A stretch of 64,000 nt of DNA from Daucus carota subsp. sativus. Its lineage: Eukaryota; Streptophyta; Magnoliopsida; Apiales; Apiaceae. Below the pieces are notes generated by a model. It did no database searches. It was given only the letters and a program-made list of their open reading frames with translations, and was not told the origin of the DNA. A program made the position numbers and the translations under genes. Numbering within the stretch: position 1 is the stretch's first letter; every line of letters begins with the position of its first letter. The stretch lies in NCBI RefSeq assembly GCF_001625215.2, contig NC_030383.2, positions 43,024,380 through 43,088,379 of the forward strand, read 5' to 3'. This document shows positions 1 through 10,429 of the stretch, in pieces.

Positions 1-783
1 GCATTTTTATTCCATTTAATTCTCGTCTTTTATTTATCATGCTCTCACTAGAACCCATGATGTCGATTAGTTCGATTATGAACTAACCGCCTTCATGGGA
101 TTCTAATGGATTTATCGATGTAGTCTAGTAACGAATGTTAATTACTTGATTTTGTGACATACGTTGATTTCTTTGCATGAGCCGTGCTTATTCTTCTTAG
201 GAGAGTAGCTAACTTCTAAGTTGTTTGTTAATTCTTTCTGAAGCGAGAGTGGATGATTGAATTTAGAACTATGCCATGTAAACATAGGATTATGTGAATG
301 AAACATAATTTGTGGTAGACTTGAACTATTTTTATCACCCTGTGTAATCACGATAGACGACCTGTTATTAAACCTCTCTGCTTACACTACCGCTATAGAG
401 ATATAGGGTCTGAGCTTTGTTGGTGTCCATGAGATTTCTGTCTTAATTGCGGATTTTGATTGGTATGATATGTGTGCAACGAGAGTTGGCATGTATTACT
501 TTCGTGTTGTCTGATTAGGATCAACAGTCGCATGTTAATCAGTAATTTCAATTCTAGATGAATTCGATAATGAAGTTAGAATCCCATGTGTTTTCCTATT
601 CTGAATTTGATTAGTAAATTTAGTTAGTAGTATAAAAGAACCATCCTTGTTAATTGTCTTAGTAGTGAAAATTGATCATACATTGTTGCATAGGTGCGTA
701 TTCTTAATTCACCAGTCTCTGTGGGAACGAACAAATATATTACTTATGATCACGTGCGCTTGCGTGTAGATTTTTGCGAACAT
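1..783. repeat. AT-rich repeat DNA, possible relic of a Tat/Athila-type LTR end
   Basis: No gene is visible. The last 80 bases (about 705-783) contain a phrase seen near the 3' end of plant Tat/Athila-type LTRs: a CTCTGTGGGAACGA-like stretch, then CACGTGCGCTTGCG, then TTTTTGCGAACA. The expected primer site after it is missing, because the sequence switches at 784 to the block shared with 9822. This identification comes from remembered family appearance, not alignment, so it is tentative. The rest of the interval shows no clear structure. Confidence 0.3.
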
Positions 784-1160
784 CTTCCGTGTGGATGATG
801 TTTACAATCTACTTATCTATACTGTCTATACTATAATAAGCCAACATGGGTATAATTTGTCGTCGTACAAAATTTTGGTTTGGTCATGTTATACTATCTA
901 TACTATATTATAATAAGCCAACTTGGGTATAATTTGTCGTCGTACAAAATAATGGTTTGGTCATGTTGGTTTGGTGATTCACTTTAGAACTAAAAGTCTG
1001 CTACACATAGTGTTCTCATAGTCTCACATCTCAAAACAGTTTTATATACTACAAGATAAAAACTCCACCATTATTTTTTAAAATATAATTTATAATTATT
1101 TAAAAATAAAAAAGGTAAATTTACTATCATTAATATATATTACTATTATATGATAATTAA
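784..1160 (+). mobile_element. Helitron-like element, copy 1 (3' end deleted)
   Basis: A TCTATACTATA...ATAAGCCAAC start, typical of plant non-autonomous Helitron 5' ends, occurs twice in tandem (about 826 and 897; repeat about 70-80 bp). The block from 784 is nearly the same as 9822-10209, including about 40 bp upstream of the Helitron start. The 3' hairpin and the beginning of the following LTR are missing. Both are present in copy 2, so this copy lost about 69 bp between two TAATTAG repeats. It has no coding capacity. Confidence 0.6.
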
Positions 1161-1316
1161 TAATTAGGTAAAATAAATTTATGTACTCGTATTATTAAAA
1201 TATTTGATTAAAGTATTAAATAAATCTTTTCTTGTGTATTGTTGCATCTTTTACTAGACAAATCTAGTAGGAAGGAACATTTCTGTTGTCTTGAAAATAA
1301 AATTTGTAGTAAAGCT

Positions 1317-2224
1317 CTTATTATAGAGCAAGTATGATAGTTAGTACCACATCTTCTCGATGTGGGACTAAATAGTTATAAACTAAAAGCTACATGAGCT
1401 TCCAAGTCCAGTTGTTTTAAGTAACAGGTTGGTCCTAAGTCACCTTATATAGAGAAATAAGGTTATCAATGTTATAACCTTTTTGATGTGCGATTCTCAA
1501 GAACTATAGGCAAAAGACATGTTAGGATGCCTTTTTACTCATAAAATGTTCACAGAAGACCTTTGTTTCACATCATTTCAATATTCCCGAGTGTTTGTGA
1601 ACACCCAAATGCTTCGCTTATATTTAAAATTTCGAACTTTATTTTTTCAAGGTAGTTTCTCTATTAAGCTTTCACTTAAGAGTAGTACCTGAACTCAACA
1701 TCGAATTGAGATGGTGTAATTTTAAGCCCAAGTCCATTATATATAGACTTAGTAAAGGATACTTTCTTAAACCCATCGATGTGGGACAAAGAATACTTGT
1801 GAAAACTTAAATTAGTCTTTCAACCTCATGTGGAGAAAGCAATGAATATAATACTTTTATAAGGTTTGAGGGAATTTTACTTATATATTCTTCAATGTGG
1901 GATGCCATGGGATAGCATTCTCCACAAGTTCATAAAAGTTTAAACTTCGATCTAGGTTTCTTAACTCTTTAGTAACTCGGGTTGAGTTGATGAGCAAGGA
2001 GCATTTTAGAATTTTTATGGCTCAACAAGGTGGAGCCAAGATGAGCATTGCAAGCCCTTGTGCTTAAAAAGAATAATTCAACTAGATTATATAGAAATTC
2101 CAAGTAGTGGCACTCTTGTTCCACTCGATGCGGGACAAGATAAAATTTGCTAAACAAGTTACTAAGTGAGGCATTCTTAGAGAACTAGAAAAGTGGATAC
2201 TCCCTAACAATCTCTATGTGGGAT
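1317..2224 (-). promoter_or_regulatory. Antisense array of snRNA-type USE + TATA modules in LTR A
   Basis: On the minus strand, matches to the plant snRNA upstream sequence element RTCCCACATCG lie at 1358-1368 (exact), 1777-1787 (exact), 1893-1903 (one mismatch), 2126-2136 (one mismatch) and 2214-2224 (one mismatch). A decayed copy is near 1485. Four of them are followed 31-32 bases downstream by a TATA sequence: TATAATAAG (1325-1317), TATATATAA (1745-1737), TATAAAAGT (1861-1853) and TATATAATC (2093-2085). The match to USE is seen directly. USE is established as a plant snRNA promoter element with fixed spacing to TATA. Activity here is inferred. The same modules recur, better preserved, in the solo LTR. 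Confidence 0.6.
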
Positions 2225-2488
2225 ATTATGAAAATACAAGGGAAGTGAAGCCGTACTACCACATTGATAACATAAAAGAATTTCTATGGCTATATAATAA
2301 AAGACCTCCATCCTTAGTGAGAGCTAAATGTTAAGAAGCGAGTATGCACATCTTGGTGAGGCGAGAGGCGCGGTTAATTTCACCCAGGCGCTTGCTATTT
2401 TGTCAAGATGTTGTCACTTGTGCTCGCACGTGTTTACTGTTGTCACTTGTGCTCGCATGTGTTTACTTTCAAAATTGGTGGATACCTT

Positions 2489-2537
2489 GTACCACATCGA
2501 GGAAGATTGAAGAATTCTCACACTTTCCCTATATAAA
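2489..2537 (+). promoter_or_regulatory. Sense USE-like element and TATA box, likely LTR core promoter
   Basis: GTACCACATCG (2489-2499, one mismatch to USE) is followed 30 bases later by TATATAAA (from 2530). This is the only such module in the sense direction, and it sits where transcription of the retroelement would start, about 0.9 kb before the primer site. The matching site in the solo LTR is 11571-11581 with TATA at 11612. The TATA box is clear. Dependence on a USE-binding complex is inference. Confidence 0.6.
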
Positions 2538-3495
2538 CACCCCATGATAGTCAACTTTCCTAATTAGGAAACTGAAGGCTTTTAATTTGTAAGTCCTCGT
2601 ATTTTATTCCTTTTTATTTATTGATTTAATAATTATTATTTAATTGTAATTAGTTAGTAAGGCTTTAGTTAGTAGAAATTCTAGCTTTGAGATCTAATAA
2701 AGTAAAACTTGTTGATCGAGAATTGTGATGTATATTGTTAGGACGGGTTAATAGTACAGAGGTTCGAGACCGAGAAAGAACATAAATTTAGAAGTGATAT
2801 ATTTAAGGTAAGTATGTACTGTACTTATTCGCTGTTGATGTTTTAATATTTAAATGATGATTTGATTTTGGAATGGTATTTTACTGATGAAAAACGAGTA
2901 TTCTTGCATTGATACTTGATGAACTGATGATGATGCTTCCTTATTGTAAGTAAAGCTAAACCGATTGTTTAGTTGGCCGGGATCCCAACTTGATGAATTG
3001 AATGAACTAATCATGCTTGAATACTCGGTTTTAATCTTATGTGAACTATTTTGCTGTGATGAACTCTTGATGATATTGGTAAATCCTTGATGACTATTTT
3101 TATCAAAAGATTGTTTTATTAGATAAACCTCAGTTGAATTGTACGATATATGCTTACTGAGCTTTATGAGCTCACTCTTTTATGTCACTAACTTTCTCAG
3201 GAAAGAATTCTGGAGAAGAATGTTCAGAAAAGGATAAGAATGTGATGAACTAAGGTTTTACTGGCAACCGAGAAGCGTGTAGCAATTAAAGGAAGATGCT
3301 AGTATAATATACTTGTGTTTGTGTTTTCGTTAGGAGCTTATAATGTAAACTTTTGTTACAAAACTTGAAAACATTGTAAGAACTTTATATTATTAAGTGT
3401 TGTTAAGGTTGTGTAAGCATATTTTGAGTTAGTTAGTTTGTTTGGTATCCCCGGGTCGGGTTTCTGAGGTCATCCCGGGCCGGGGGTGTCACAGG

Positions 3496-3507
3496 TGGTA
3501 TCAGAGC
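3496..3507 (+). other. Primer binding site, initiator-methionine tRNA type
   Basis: TGGTATCAGAGC lies two bases after the LTR end ACA (3493). This is the standard primer site of plant Ty3/gypsy and TRIM elements, complementary to the 3' end of initiator tRNA-Met. The sequence that follows (ggttcgag.atcggcgaaagtag) is also present, inverted, beside the primer site of the inner element at 17440-17488. Confidence 0.9.
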
Positions 3508-3709
3508 TAGAGGTTCGAGTATCGGCGAAAGTAGAATTAAGATTTCTAGACTAGTGTGTTTTTAAGTTAGGAGAATATGTCTAAGGGATATGTGGACCTT
3601 AGTTGTGAATGTGTGGAATAAACTATGTGTTTAGTACATACTATAGTGCTAGTATGATTTGTGGATTAGAACAGAGTTCTAATATATAGTATATGATTTT
3701 TAGGTAACG

Positions 3710-4723
3710 ATGAATGAAGAAAATAGTAGTGGCGCTGGGCCTAGCATTCAAATTAGTCTTGAAATGATGTTGGTTTTGGAGGAAATGAGGAATATATGGA
3801 AGACTATTAGGGGAGATCAAGAAAATACGGATACAATTAAGGTAAACACTGATCGTGTGGAAGAACAAGATCGTATAAATAATCCGGAGCGAGAAGGTGA
3901 GAATAAACGAAGGTGTACTTACAAGACCTTTAAGGATGCTGATCCCCCGATATTTAAAGGAGATTTGGATCTGCATGTTGCGAATACGTGGATTAAGGAA
4001 ATGGAGAAAGTGATAGAAATTTTTGAATGCTTGGATGAACAAAAGGTGAAATTCGCAACACACTTTTTAAGGGGGGAAGCAGTATTTTGGTGGGACACTG
4101 TTAAACAGACGGAAGATTGTTCAACAATGACTTGGACGAGGTTTAAGGAGTTGTTCTTTGATAAATATTTTCCTACGTGTATGAAAAATGAGATGGAGAT
4201 GAAGTTTTTAGGATTGAAGCAAGAAGGAATGTCGGTGTCAAAATATTTGTCGAAGTTTTTGGAACTTTCTAGGTTTGCCCCACATCAGGTTAATACTGAA
4301 GTTAGGAAATGTAAGAGATTTCAGGAGGGACTGAAACCTCAAATTTAAGAAAGGGTCTCTTTGTTGGAATTAGAGCAATTTGATAAGTTGGTTAGAAAAG
4401 CTAGGATTGCAGAAAGGGAGTATGAAGCTCGCACTCAATTTTTCAACAACAAGAAAAGAGGTCGAGAGACAGAATTTAGCGTTAACTTAGGATATAAGAA
4501 GGATAACAAGAAGTTTCAGAAGACAAAAAAAGAGGGTTTCGGGGGATATGATAGGAAGACCACCATACCGGAGTGTAAGAAGTGTGGATTGAAGCATGGT
4601 GGTGACATTTGTTACCGAGCAGATGGGTTGTGCTATAATTGTGGAGAAAGGGGGCATATAGCGACTCAATGCCCAAAGCCGAAAGTGATTTCTTATCAAG
4701 GGAATGCCCACAGAAAGGAGTAA
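3710..4723 (+). pseudogene. gag (capsid and zinc-knuckle nucleocapsid) of the Ty3/gypsy element
   Basis: The gag of LTR retrotransposons forms the cytoplasmic particle and binds the RNA. The frame starts with ATG at 3710, about 200 bp after the primer site. It shows the retrotransposon-gag core around residues 70-210 (FKGDLDLHVANTWIKEMEK, FLRGEAVFWWDT, FDKYFP). A TAA at 4346-4348 breaks the frame, which then continues unchanged from 4349 to 4723. The second part contains the basic linker and a CCHC zinc knuckle (CYNCGERGHIATQC, about 4630-4671). One nonsense change therefore separates capsid from nucleocapsid. Confidence 0.85.
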
Positions 4724-4796
4724 AGCAAGAAGTTGAAACTAAAGGAAAGAGACTTCTACAACAAGACCTTTTCAGCAATCAGCACCTAGGACAGTG

Positions 4797-6008
4797 GCAA
4801 GAACCTACGCAATGACGAATCAGGATGCTGAAAAATCTCATGATGTTGTGTCAGGTACGCTTTAACTCTGTTCTCAAGATGTGCATATTCTATTTGATTC
4901 TGGATCAACCCATTCTTTTGTGGATTTGAAGTATGTGAATAAGTTGAATATTCCCGCCCAAAGTTTAGATAATGCATTACTAGTAAAACTCCCTAATGGT
5001 AGGAATTTGTTTGTGAACAAAGTTTATAAGGATTGCCCCCTTATAGTTAGCGGACATACTTTTCTAGTAGACTTGCTACCTTTAGAATTGAAGGATTTTG
5101 GAGTGATTTTGGGAATGGATTGGTTGACAAAGTATAAGGCCAATTTGGATTGTAGTAAAAAGCGAATATGTTTAAGGGGCCCAGATAAAAAGAAAGTTTA
5201 TTTTAAAGGAGACAAGTTAGAAAAACCTAGTGTCATGATATCAGTTTTGAAATCTTATAAGATGTTAAGAAAGGGATGTGAGCGTTTTCTGGCTTACGTG
5301 GTTGGTGGGGAAGAAGTTAAAAATAAAGTTGAGAATACTCATGTGGTTAGAGAGTTTCTAGATGTTTTTCCTGAAGACTTTCCAGGATTTCCACCCGAAA
5401 GAGAGGTTGAGTTTGGTATTGAATTGATTCTGGATGCGCAACCAGTATCGAAAGCACCATATAGGATGGCACCAACCGAGTTAGCAGAACTTAAGGTACA
5501 GTTACAAGAATTGTTGGATAAAAAGTATATTAGACCAAGTGTTTCTTCTTGGGGAGCACCGGTGTTATTTGTGAAAAAGAAGGATGGTTTCCTACGATTA
5601 TATATTGATTATAGAGAACTGAATAAGTTGACTATAAAGAATAAATACCCACTTCCACGAATAGATGATCTTGTTGATCAATTACAAGGAGCCACTTACT
5701 TTTCAAAGATAGAATTGCGCTCAGGTTATCATCAAATGAGAGTGAAGAAAGAAAGAATTCTATTGACGGTGTTTAGGACTCAATATGGTCATTATGAGTT
5801 TGTAGTAATGCCGTTTGGGGTGACAAATGCACCTGCGGTATTTATGGATTTAATGAATCGAGTATTTAGGAATTATTTGGATAAGTTTGTAATTGTGTTT
5901 ATCGACGATATTCTTATTTACTCAAGGACTGAGCAAGAACATGAGGAACATTTGAGGATAGTCCTGGAAACCTTGAGGAAAGAGCAGTTGTATGTTTTCA
6001 AAATGTGA
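4797..6008 (+). pseudogene. pol part 1: aspartic protease and reverse transcriptase, broken
   Basis: Coding similarity starts upstream of 4881 (ARTYAMTNQDAE at 4797) but is cut by a TAA at 4863-4865. The open stretch from 4881 has a GTG, not an ATG, as its first codon, so it is a fragment rather than a real start. The protease active site DSGSTHSFV is at about 4899. The reverse transcriptase shows the primer-grip region (YRMAP), the palm motif [12 protein letters not shown] and the catalytic FIDDILIYS (about 5899-5925). The frame fails near 5990, just after the thumb motif, and continues in another frame. The fold and order (protease-RT-RNase H-integrase) are those of Ty3/gypsy. Confidence 0.85.
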
Positions 6009-6951
6009 GTTTTGGTTAAGGAGGGTAAGTTTTCTTGGACATGTAGTTTCAGAAGAAGGAATTTCAGTTGATCCTTCGAAGATTGAGGTGATCATGAACT
6101 GGGAAAGACCAAAGACTGTGACAGAGATTCGAAGTTTCTTAGGTTTAGCCGGGTATTATAGAAAGTTTGTTCAAGATTTCTCTAAGATAGCTGGACCATT
6201 AACAAATCTCACAAGGAAAGACGTTAAGTTTGTTTGGTCGGAGGAATGTGAGAAAAGTTTTATTGAATTAAAGAAAAGACTAACGTCTGCTCCGGTACTT
6301 GGGTTACCAGATGGAACTGAAGATTTTGTGATCTACAGTGATGCGTCAAGAAAAGGATTAGGATGTGTGTTAATGCAACGTGATAAGGTAATTGCTTATG
6401 CATCTCGACAATTAAGAAATCATGAGACAAATTATCCCACCCACGATTTAGAGCTGGCTGCAGTAGTTTTCGCGCTTAAAATCTGGAGGCATTATTTGTA
6501 TGGGGGAAAGTGTAAAATTTTTACAGATCATCAAAGTTTAAAGTATCTCTTTTCACAGAAAGATTTAAATACGAGGCAGAGAAGATGGTTGGAGTTGTTA
6601 AAGGATTATGATTGTGAAATTTTGTATCACCCTGGCAAGGCAAATGTTGTAGCTCATGCTTTAAGTAGGAAAGAAGTCGGAAATTGTGCGAGTGTTATAG
6701 TAGAATCACTAGATCTTAAAGAAGAAAGATTTAGAATGGAATTTGGTATGCAAAAGAAGGATGAGAGCTTATTGTGTCAAATTAAGGTCAAACCGATGTT
6801 ATTGGAAAAGATAAAGGCAAGTCAGATTCAAGATGAACGATTAAAAGAAATTTTGAGTAATTCTAATTCAGAATCGGGAAAGAAGGATTTTAGGAAAGGA
6901 AACGACGACATCGTGAGGTTTCGCGATCGAATTGTGTACCATTTGATATAG
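5992..6951 (+). pseudogene. pol part 2: RT connection and RNase H
   Basis: Continues the polyprotein after a frameshift near 5990-6008. The frame reads [27 protein letters not shown] (connection region), then RNase H with [46 protein letters not shown] and [14 protein letters not shown]. These carry the D-E-D residues expected of gypsy RNase H. It stops at 6949-6951, where similarity resumes in a third frame at about 6960. Two frameshifts and two nonsense codons so far make the element non-functional in cis. Confidence 0.85.
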
Positions 6952-6959
6952 AGATTAAG

Positions 6960-8045
6960 AAGGAAATATTGTCTGACGCACATTCATCATCTTTTTCGGT
7001 ACATCCTGGATCTACGAAGATGTATAAGGACTTAAAGCAACATTTTTGGTGGCCTAAGATGAAGAGAGAAATTGCGGAATGGGTGGCAAGGTGTTTAGTT
7101 TGTCAACAAGTGAAAGTGGAGCATCAAAGGCCAGGAGGTTTATTACAATCATTACCTGTCCCTGAATGGAAATGGGAACACATCACCATGGATTTTGTAT
7201 TAGGATTGCCAAGGACACAAAGAGGAAATGATGTCATCTGGGTTATCGTGGATAGACTAACGAAGAGTGCCCACTTTGTGGATATATCAGAATCATCACC
7301 ACTAGAGAAGTTAGCAAAGTTGTATATACGAGAAATAGTTAGGTTGCATGGAGTACCTGTGTCAATTGTGTCTGACAGAGATCCTAGATTTACTTCGAGA
7401 TTTTGGAATAGCTTTCAAGAAGAGATGGGTACAAAACTAAGTATGAGCACGGCATTTCACCCGCAGACTGATGGTCAATCAGAACGTACAATTCAAATTT
7501 TAGAAGACATGTTAAGAGCTTTTGTGTTGGACTTTAAAGGAAGTTGGGAAGAACATTTACCTTTAGCAGAATTTGCATATAATAATAGTTATCAAGCTAC
7601 AATTGGAATGGCTCCATATGAAGGTCTTTATGGACGTCGATGTAGAACACCATTATGTTGGGATGAAGTTGGAGAAAGAAAATTATTGGGGCCAGAGTTG
7701 ATTCGTGTCAGTACGGAGAAGGTGAAGTTGATACAACAGAGGATTTTAACGGCTCAAAGTAGGCAAAAGAGTTATGCATACAAGGATCACCGAGATGTTG
7801 TGTTTAAGGAGGGAGATTTTGTAGTTCTTAAAATTTCTCCATGGAAGGGTGTTATGAGATTCGGGAAGAAAGGAAAATTAAGTCCTCGTTATATTGGGCC
7901 ATTTGACGTTCTTAGAAGAATTGGAGAAGTAGCATACGAGCTAGCACTCCCACCAAGTCTAGGACATATTCATAATGTATTTCACGTATCATATCTAAGG
8001 AAATATATCTCGGATCCATCGCATATTATAGATATGAACCAATAG
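6960..8045 (+). pseudogene. pol part 3: integrase
   Basis: Integrase inserts the DNA copy into the genome. The N-terminal H-H-C-C zinc domain is visible (HSSSFSVHPGSTKMYKDLK ... CLVCQQVK). The core has the DDE residues in MDFVLGLPRTQ, VSDRDPRFTSRFW and the E of GQSERTIQILEDMLRA. It ends with the GPFDVLRRIGEVAYELALPP and HNVFHVSYLRKY motifs that mark the C-terminal region of plant gypsy integrases. A TAG at 8043-8045 interrupts the frame before the chromodomain tail. The nominal ATG at 6969 is internal to the polyprotein. Confidence 0.88.
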
Positions 8046-8242
8046 AAATTCACGAAAATATGCAGTACAAAGAACTCCCAGTAGAAATAGCAGATCGTCG
8101 CGAGCAGAAGTTGAGAACTAAGATCATACCTTTGGTCAAAGTTATTTGGAGAAATCATAATGTGGAGGAGGCAACTTGGGAACCCGAGGAAATGATGAAA
8201 TCAAAGTATCCCCACTTATTCAATAAGTCAGGTACGAATTGA
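8046..8242 (+). pseudogene. C-terminal chromodomain-like tail of integrase
   Basis: After the TAG at 8043 the reading continues in another frame with ELPVEIADRREQKLRTK, LVKVIWRNHNVEEATWEPEE and KYPHLF. This matches the C-terminal chromodomain-type module of plant chromoviruses, where aromatic and acidic residues read histone marks and guide integration. A long LTR (about 2.3 kb), a tRNA-iMet primer site and this module point to the Tekay/Del clade, an assignment from remembered features and not from a tree. Confidence 0.7.
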
Positions 8243-8269
8243 GTTTAATTTCGAGGACGAAATTAGTTT

Positions 8270-8280
8270 AAGGGGGGAAG
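8270..8280 (+). other. Polypurine tract of the Ty3/gypsy element
   Basis: AAGGGGGGAAG lies two bases before the 3' LTR start TGTAATATCC (8283). It is the expected primer for plus-strand DNA synthesis. The preceding bases (TTCGAGGACGAAAT) are also characteristic of this position in plant chromoviruses. Confidence 0.85.
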
Positions 8281-8491
8281 AATGTAATATCCTGACAGAA
8301 TTTTAATTAGGTAAAATAAATTTATGTGCTCATATTATTAAAATATTTGATTAAAGTATTAAATAAATCTTGTCTTGTGTATTGTTGCATCTTTTACTAG
8401 ACAAATCAAGTAGGAAGGAACATTTCTCTTGTCTTGAAAATAAAATTTGTAGTAAGGCTCTTATTATAGAGCAAGTATGATAGTTAGTACC

Positions 8492-9172
8492 TGTGACAAC
8501 CCGAGTCAAATCCCGAGTCTTTTTCGAAAATCGGATCAAGTCCCGAACTCCGGATCCGAAAATAAGCCGAAATATACTAGCCCAACTGCAACAACTTGGG
8601 TAATCCACAAGCCCACCACAGGCCCCCAAAAGATTATGATTTGTTGGTGCAATTGGTAGAAGTACTTATGCTTATAAACTTAACAAATATCCCCACTCTT
8701 CTCGATGTGGGACTGGGGTGTTACTCCCCCACTTAAATTCCTGACGTCCTCGTCAGGCCGAAACGGATAGCCCATAGGCCCAGATCGAACCTCTCTAGCC
8801 ATTGTGGGATAATACCGGCTGGCTTCATGTCCCCTCCTCCGGATCTCTGTCCATTGGGGGATAATACCACCAGCCTTCGTGTCCCCACCACCGGCAACTT
8901 GACGAATCAAGCTTTCGAGAGCTTGCTCTGATACCATATGTGACAACCCGAGTCAAATCCCAAGTCTTTTTCGAAAATCGGGTCAAGTCCCGAACTCTGA
9001 ATCCAAAAATAAGCCGAAATATACTGGCCCAACTGCAACAACTTGGGTAATCCACAAGCCCACCACAGGCTCCCAAAAGATCATGATTTTTTGGTGCAAT
9101 TGGTAGTAGTACTTATGCTTATAAACTGAACAAATATCCCCACTCTTCTCGATGTGGGACTGGGGTGTTACA
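8492..9172 (-). mobile_element. TRIM (miniature LTR retrotransposon), complete, 681 bp
   Basis: Two 234-bp LTRs (8492-8725 and 8939-9172; TGTGACAACCC...GGTGTTAC) flank about 213 bp with no coding capacity. Reading the minus strand, a tRNA-iMet primer site (TGGTATCAGAGC, 8936-8925) follows the upstream LTR by two bases. A polypurine run AAGTGGGGGAG (about 8736-8726) precedes the other LTR. The element is flanked by the 5-bp duplication GTACC (8487-8491 and 9173-9177). The two LTRs are similar but not identical. TRIMs depend on other elements' proteins. The ORFs on this strand (8680-8946, 8825-9076) are incidental. Confidence 0.9.
9117..9160 (-). promoter_or_regulatory. USE + TATA module in TRIM LTR, short spacing
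   Basis: On the minus strand GTCCCACATCG (9160-9150, exact USE) is followed 24 bases later by TTTATAAG (9125-9118). The other LTR has the same USE at 8713-8703. In plant snRNA genes the shorter USE-TATA spacing (about three helical turns) goes with RNA polymerase III and the longer one with polymerase II. This spacing resembles the former. The presence is seen; the polymerase assignment is inference. Confidence 0.5.
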
Positions 9173-9462
9173 GTACCACATCTTCTCGATGTGGGACTAA
9201 ATAGTTATAAACTAAAAGCTACATGAGCTTCCAAGTCCAGTTGTTTTAAGTAATAGGTTGGTCCTAAGTCACCTTATATAGAGAAATAAGGTTATCAATG
9301 TTTTAACCTTTTCGATGTGGGATTCTCAAGAACTATAGGAAAAAGACATGTTAGGATGCCTTTTTACTCATAAAATGTTCACAGAAGACCTTTGATTCAC
9401 ATCATTTCAATATGCCCGAGTGTTTGTGAACACCCAAATGCTTCGCTTATATTTAAAATTTC

Positions 9463-9821
9463 CATTATCAAGAGAATATCATCATATCTCACACATCCTT
9501 TAGCCATAATGTTCAAAATATGACTTACACTAAAACCCATATTTTCGAACAATAAATTTACAAGCGAATCATTAAATTATACACTAATAGTCTAGTATAT
9601 TAGTGGCAATGATTATTCGAGTGCCTGCTTTCATGGAAATGATCACATGTGGGAGCATAGTGCTGTCTGGGTGGTGCACCCTTTTTTCAATCAGTGGACA
9701 TCACCCTAAAGTTTATATGGTGTTGGTGAGGTTGAAAAAAATTGCAAATTAGACTAGTAATTGCCAGCCAGCCAGCTTAAGTTGTTTGTTGTTGATATGT
9801 TTGTTGTCTCGCTCAAGCTGG
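9463..9821. other. Unassigned single-copy-like spacer
   Basis: Nothing recognisable: no repeat ends, gene or structure. It joins the broken end of LTR copy B to the second copy of the Helitron flank, so it may be the original sequence upstream of that flank. Confidence 0.4.
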
Positions 9822-10250
9822 TCTTCCGTGTGGATGATGTTTACAATCTACTTATCTATACTATCTATACTATAATAAGCCAACATGGGTATAATTTGTC
9901 GTCGTACAAAATTTTGGTTTGGTCATGTTATACTATCTATACTATACTATAATAAGCCAACATGGGTATAATTTGTCGTCATACAAAATTTTGGTTTGGT
10001 CATGTTGGTTTGGTGATTTACTTTATAACTAAAAGTCTGCTACACGTAGAGTTCTCATAGTCTCACATCTCTAAACAGTTTTATATACTACAAGATAAAA
10101 ACTCCACCATTATTTTTTTAAAATATTATTTATAATTAGTTAAAAAATAAAAAAGGTAAATTTACTATCATTAATATATATTACTATTATATGATAAATT
10201 AATAATTAGTTTAAAATTATATAGCCGCCCGTGTTTTGCACGGGTTTAAG
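9822..10250 (+). mobile_element. Helitron-like element, copy 2, interrupted at its 3' end by the solo LTR
   Basis: Like copy 1, with two tandem 5' ends (TCTATACTATA..ATAAGCC, about 9865 and 9936). Here the 3' end survives: a hairpin CCCGTG/CACGGG (10228-10233, 10239-10244), then TTTAAG. The LTR inserts at this point. After the LTR the Helitron end resumes as TTAAGGCTAGT (20562-20572), giving the CTAG terminus followed by T that Helitrons show. The total is about 0.4 kb with no coding capacity. Confidence 0.7.
10246..10250 (+). repeat. 5-bp target site duplication TTAAG of the solo LTR
   Basis: TTAAG at 10246-10250 abuts the LTR start TGTAATATCC. The same TTAAG at 20562-20566 follows the LTR end GGTGTCACA (20561). 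This pairs the two halves of the solo LTR across the 8-kb inner element. Confidence 0.9.
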
Positions 10251-10429
10251 TGTAATATCCTGACAGAATTTTAATTAGGTAAAATAAATTTATGTGCTCG
10301 TATTATTAATATATTTGATTAAAGTATTAAATAAATCTTGTCTTGTGTTTTGTTGCATCTTTTACTAGACAAATCTAGTAGGAAGGAACATTTCTGTTGT
10401 CTTGAAAATAAAATTTGTAGTAAAGCTCT

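Larger units (their letters stand above)
1161..3493 (+). mobile_element. 5' LTR (copy A) of a chromodomain Ty3/gypsy element
   Basis: This long LTR (about 2.3 kb) matches the solo LTR at 10251-12535 along its length and ends in GGGGTGTCACA directly before the primer site. Its first about 28 bases, starting TGTAATATCC, are deleted. Compared with copy C it has a tandem duplication of about 29 bp (GTTGTCACTTGTGCTCGCA-type unit, 2411-2468). It contains several RTCCCACATCG-like promoter elements, annotated separately. At 2942-2980 and 3150-3180 are words (GGCCGGGATCCC, GCTTACTGAGCTTTATGAGCTCA) also found in inverse orientation in the LTRs of the inner element at 12536-20539, which shows the two families are related. 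Confidence 0.85.
8283..9462 (+). mobile_element. 3' LTR (copy B), truncated and interrupted by a TRIM
   Basis: Starts TGTAATATCCTGACAG, the intact left end also seen at 10251. LTR sequence runs 8283-8491, is interrupted by a TRIM (8492-9172), and continues 9173-9462 in register with copies A and C. Similarity stops at about 9462, after TTATATTTAAAATTT, so some 1.8 kb of this LTR is missing. No target duplication can be recovered on this side. Confidence 0.8.

Noticed and set aside
3641..4063. 140-aa minus-strand ORF
   Set aside because: A shadow of the gag frame on the plus strand.
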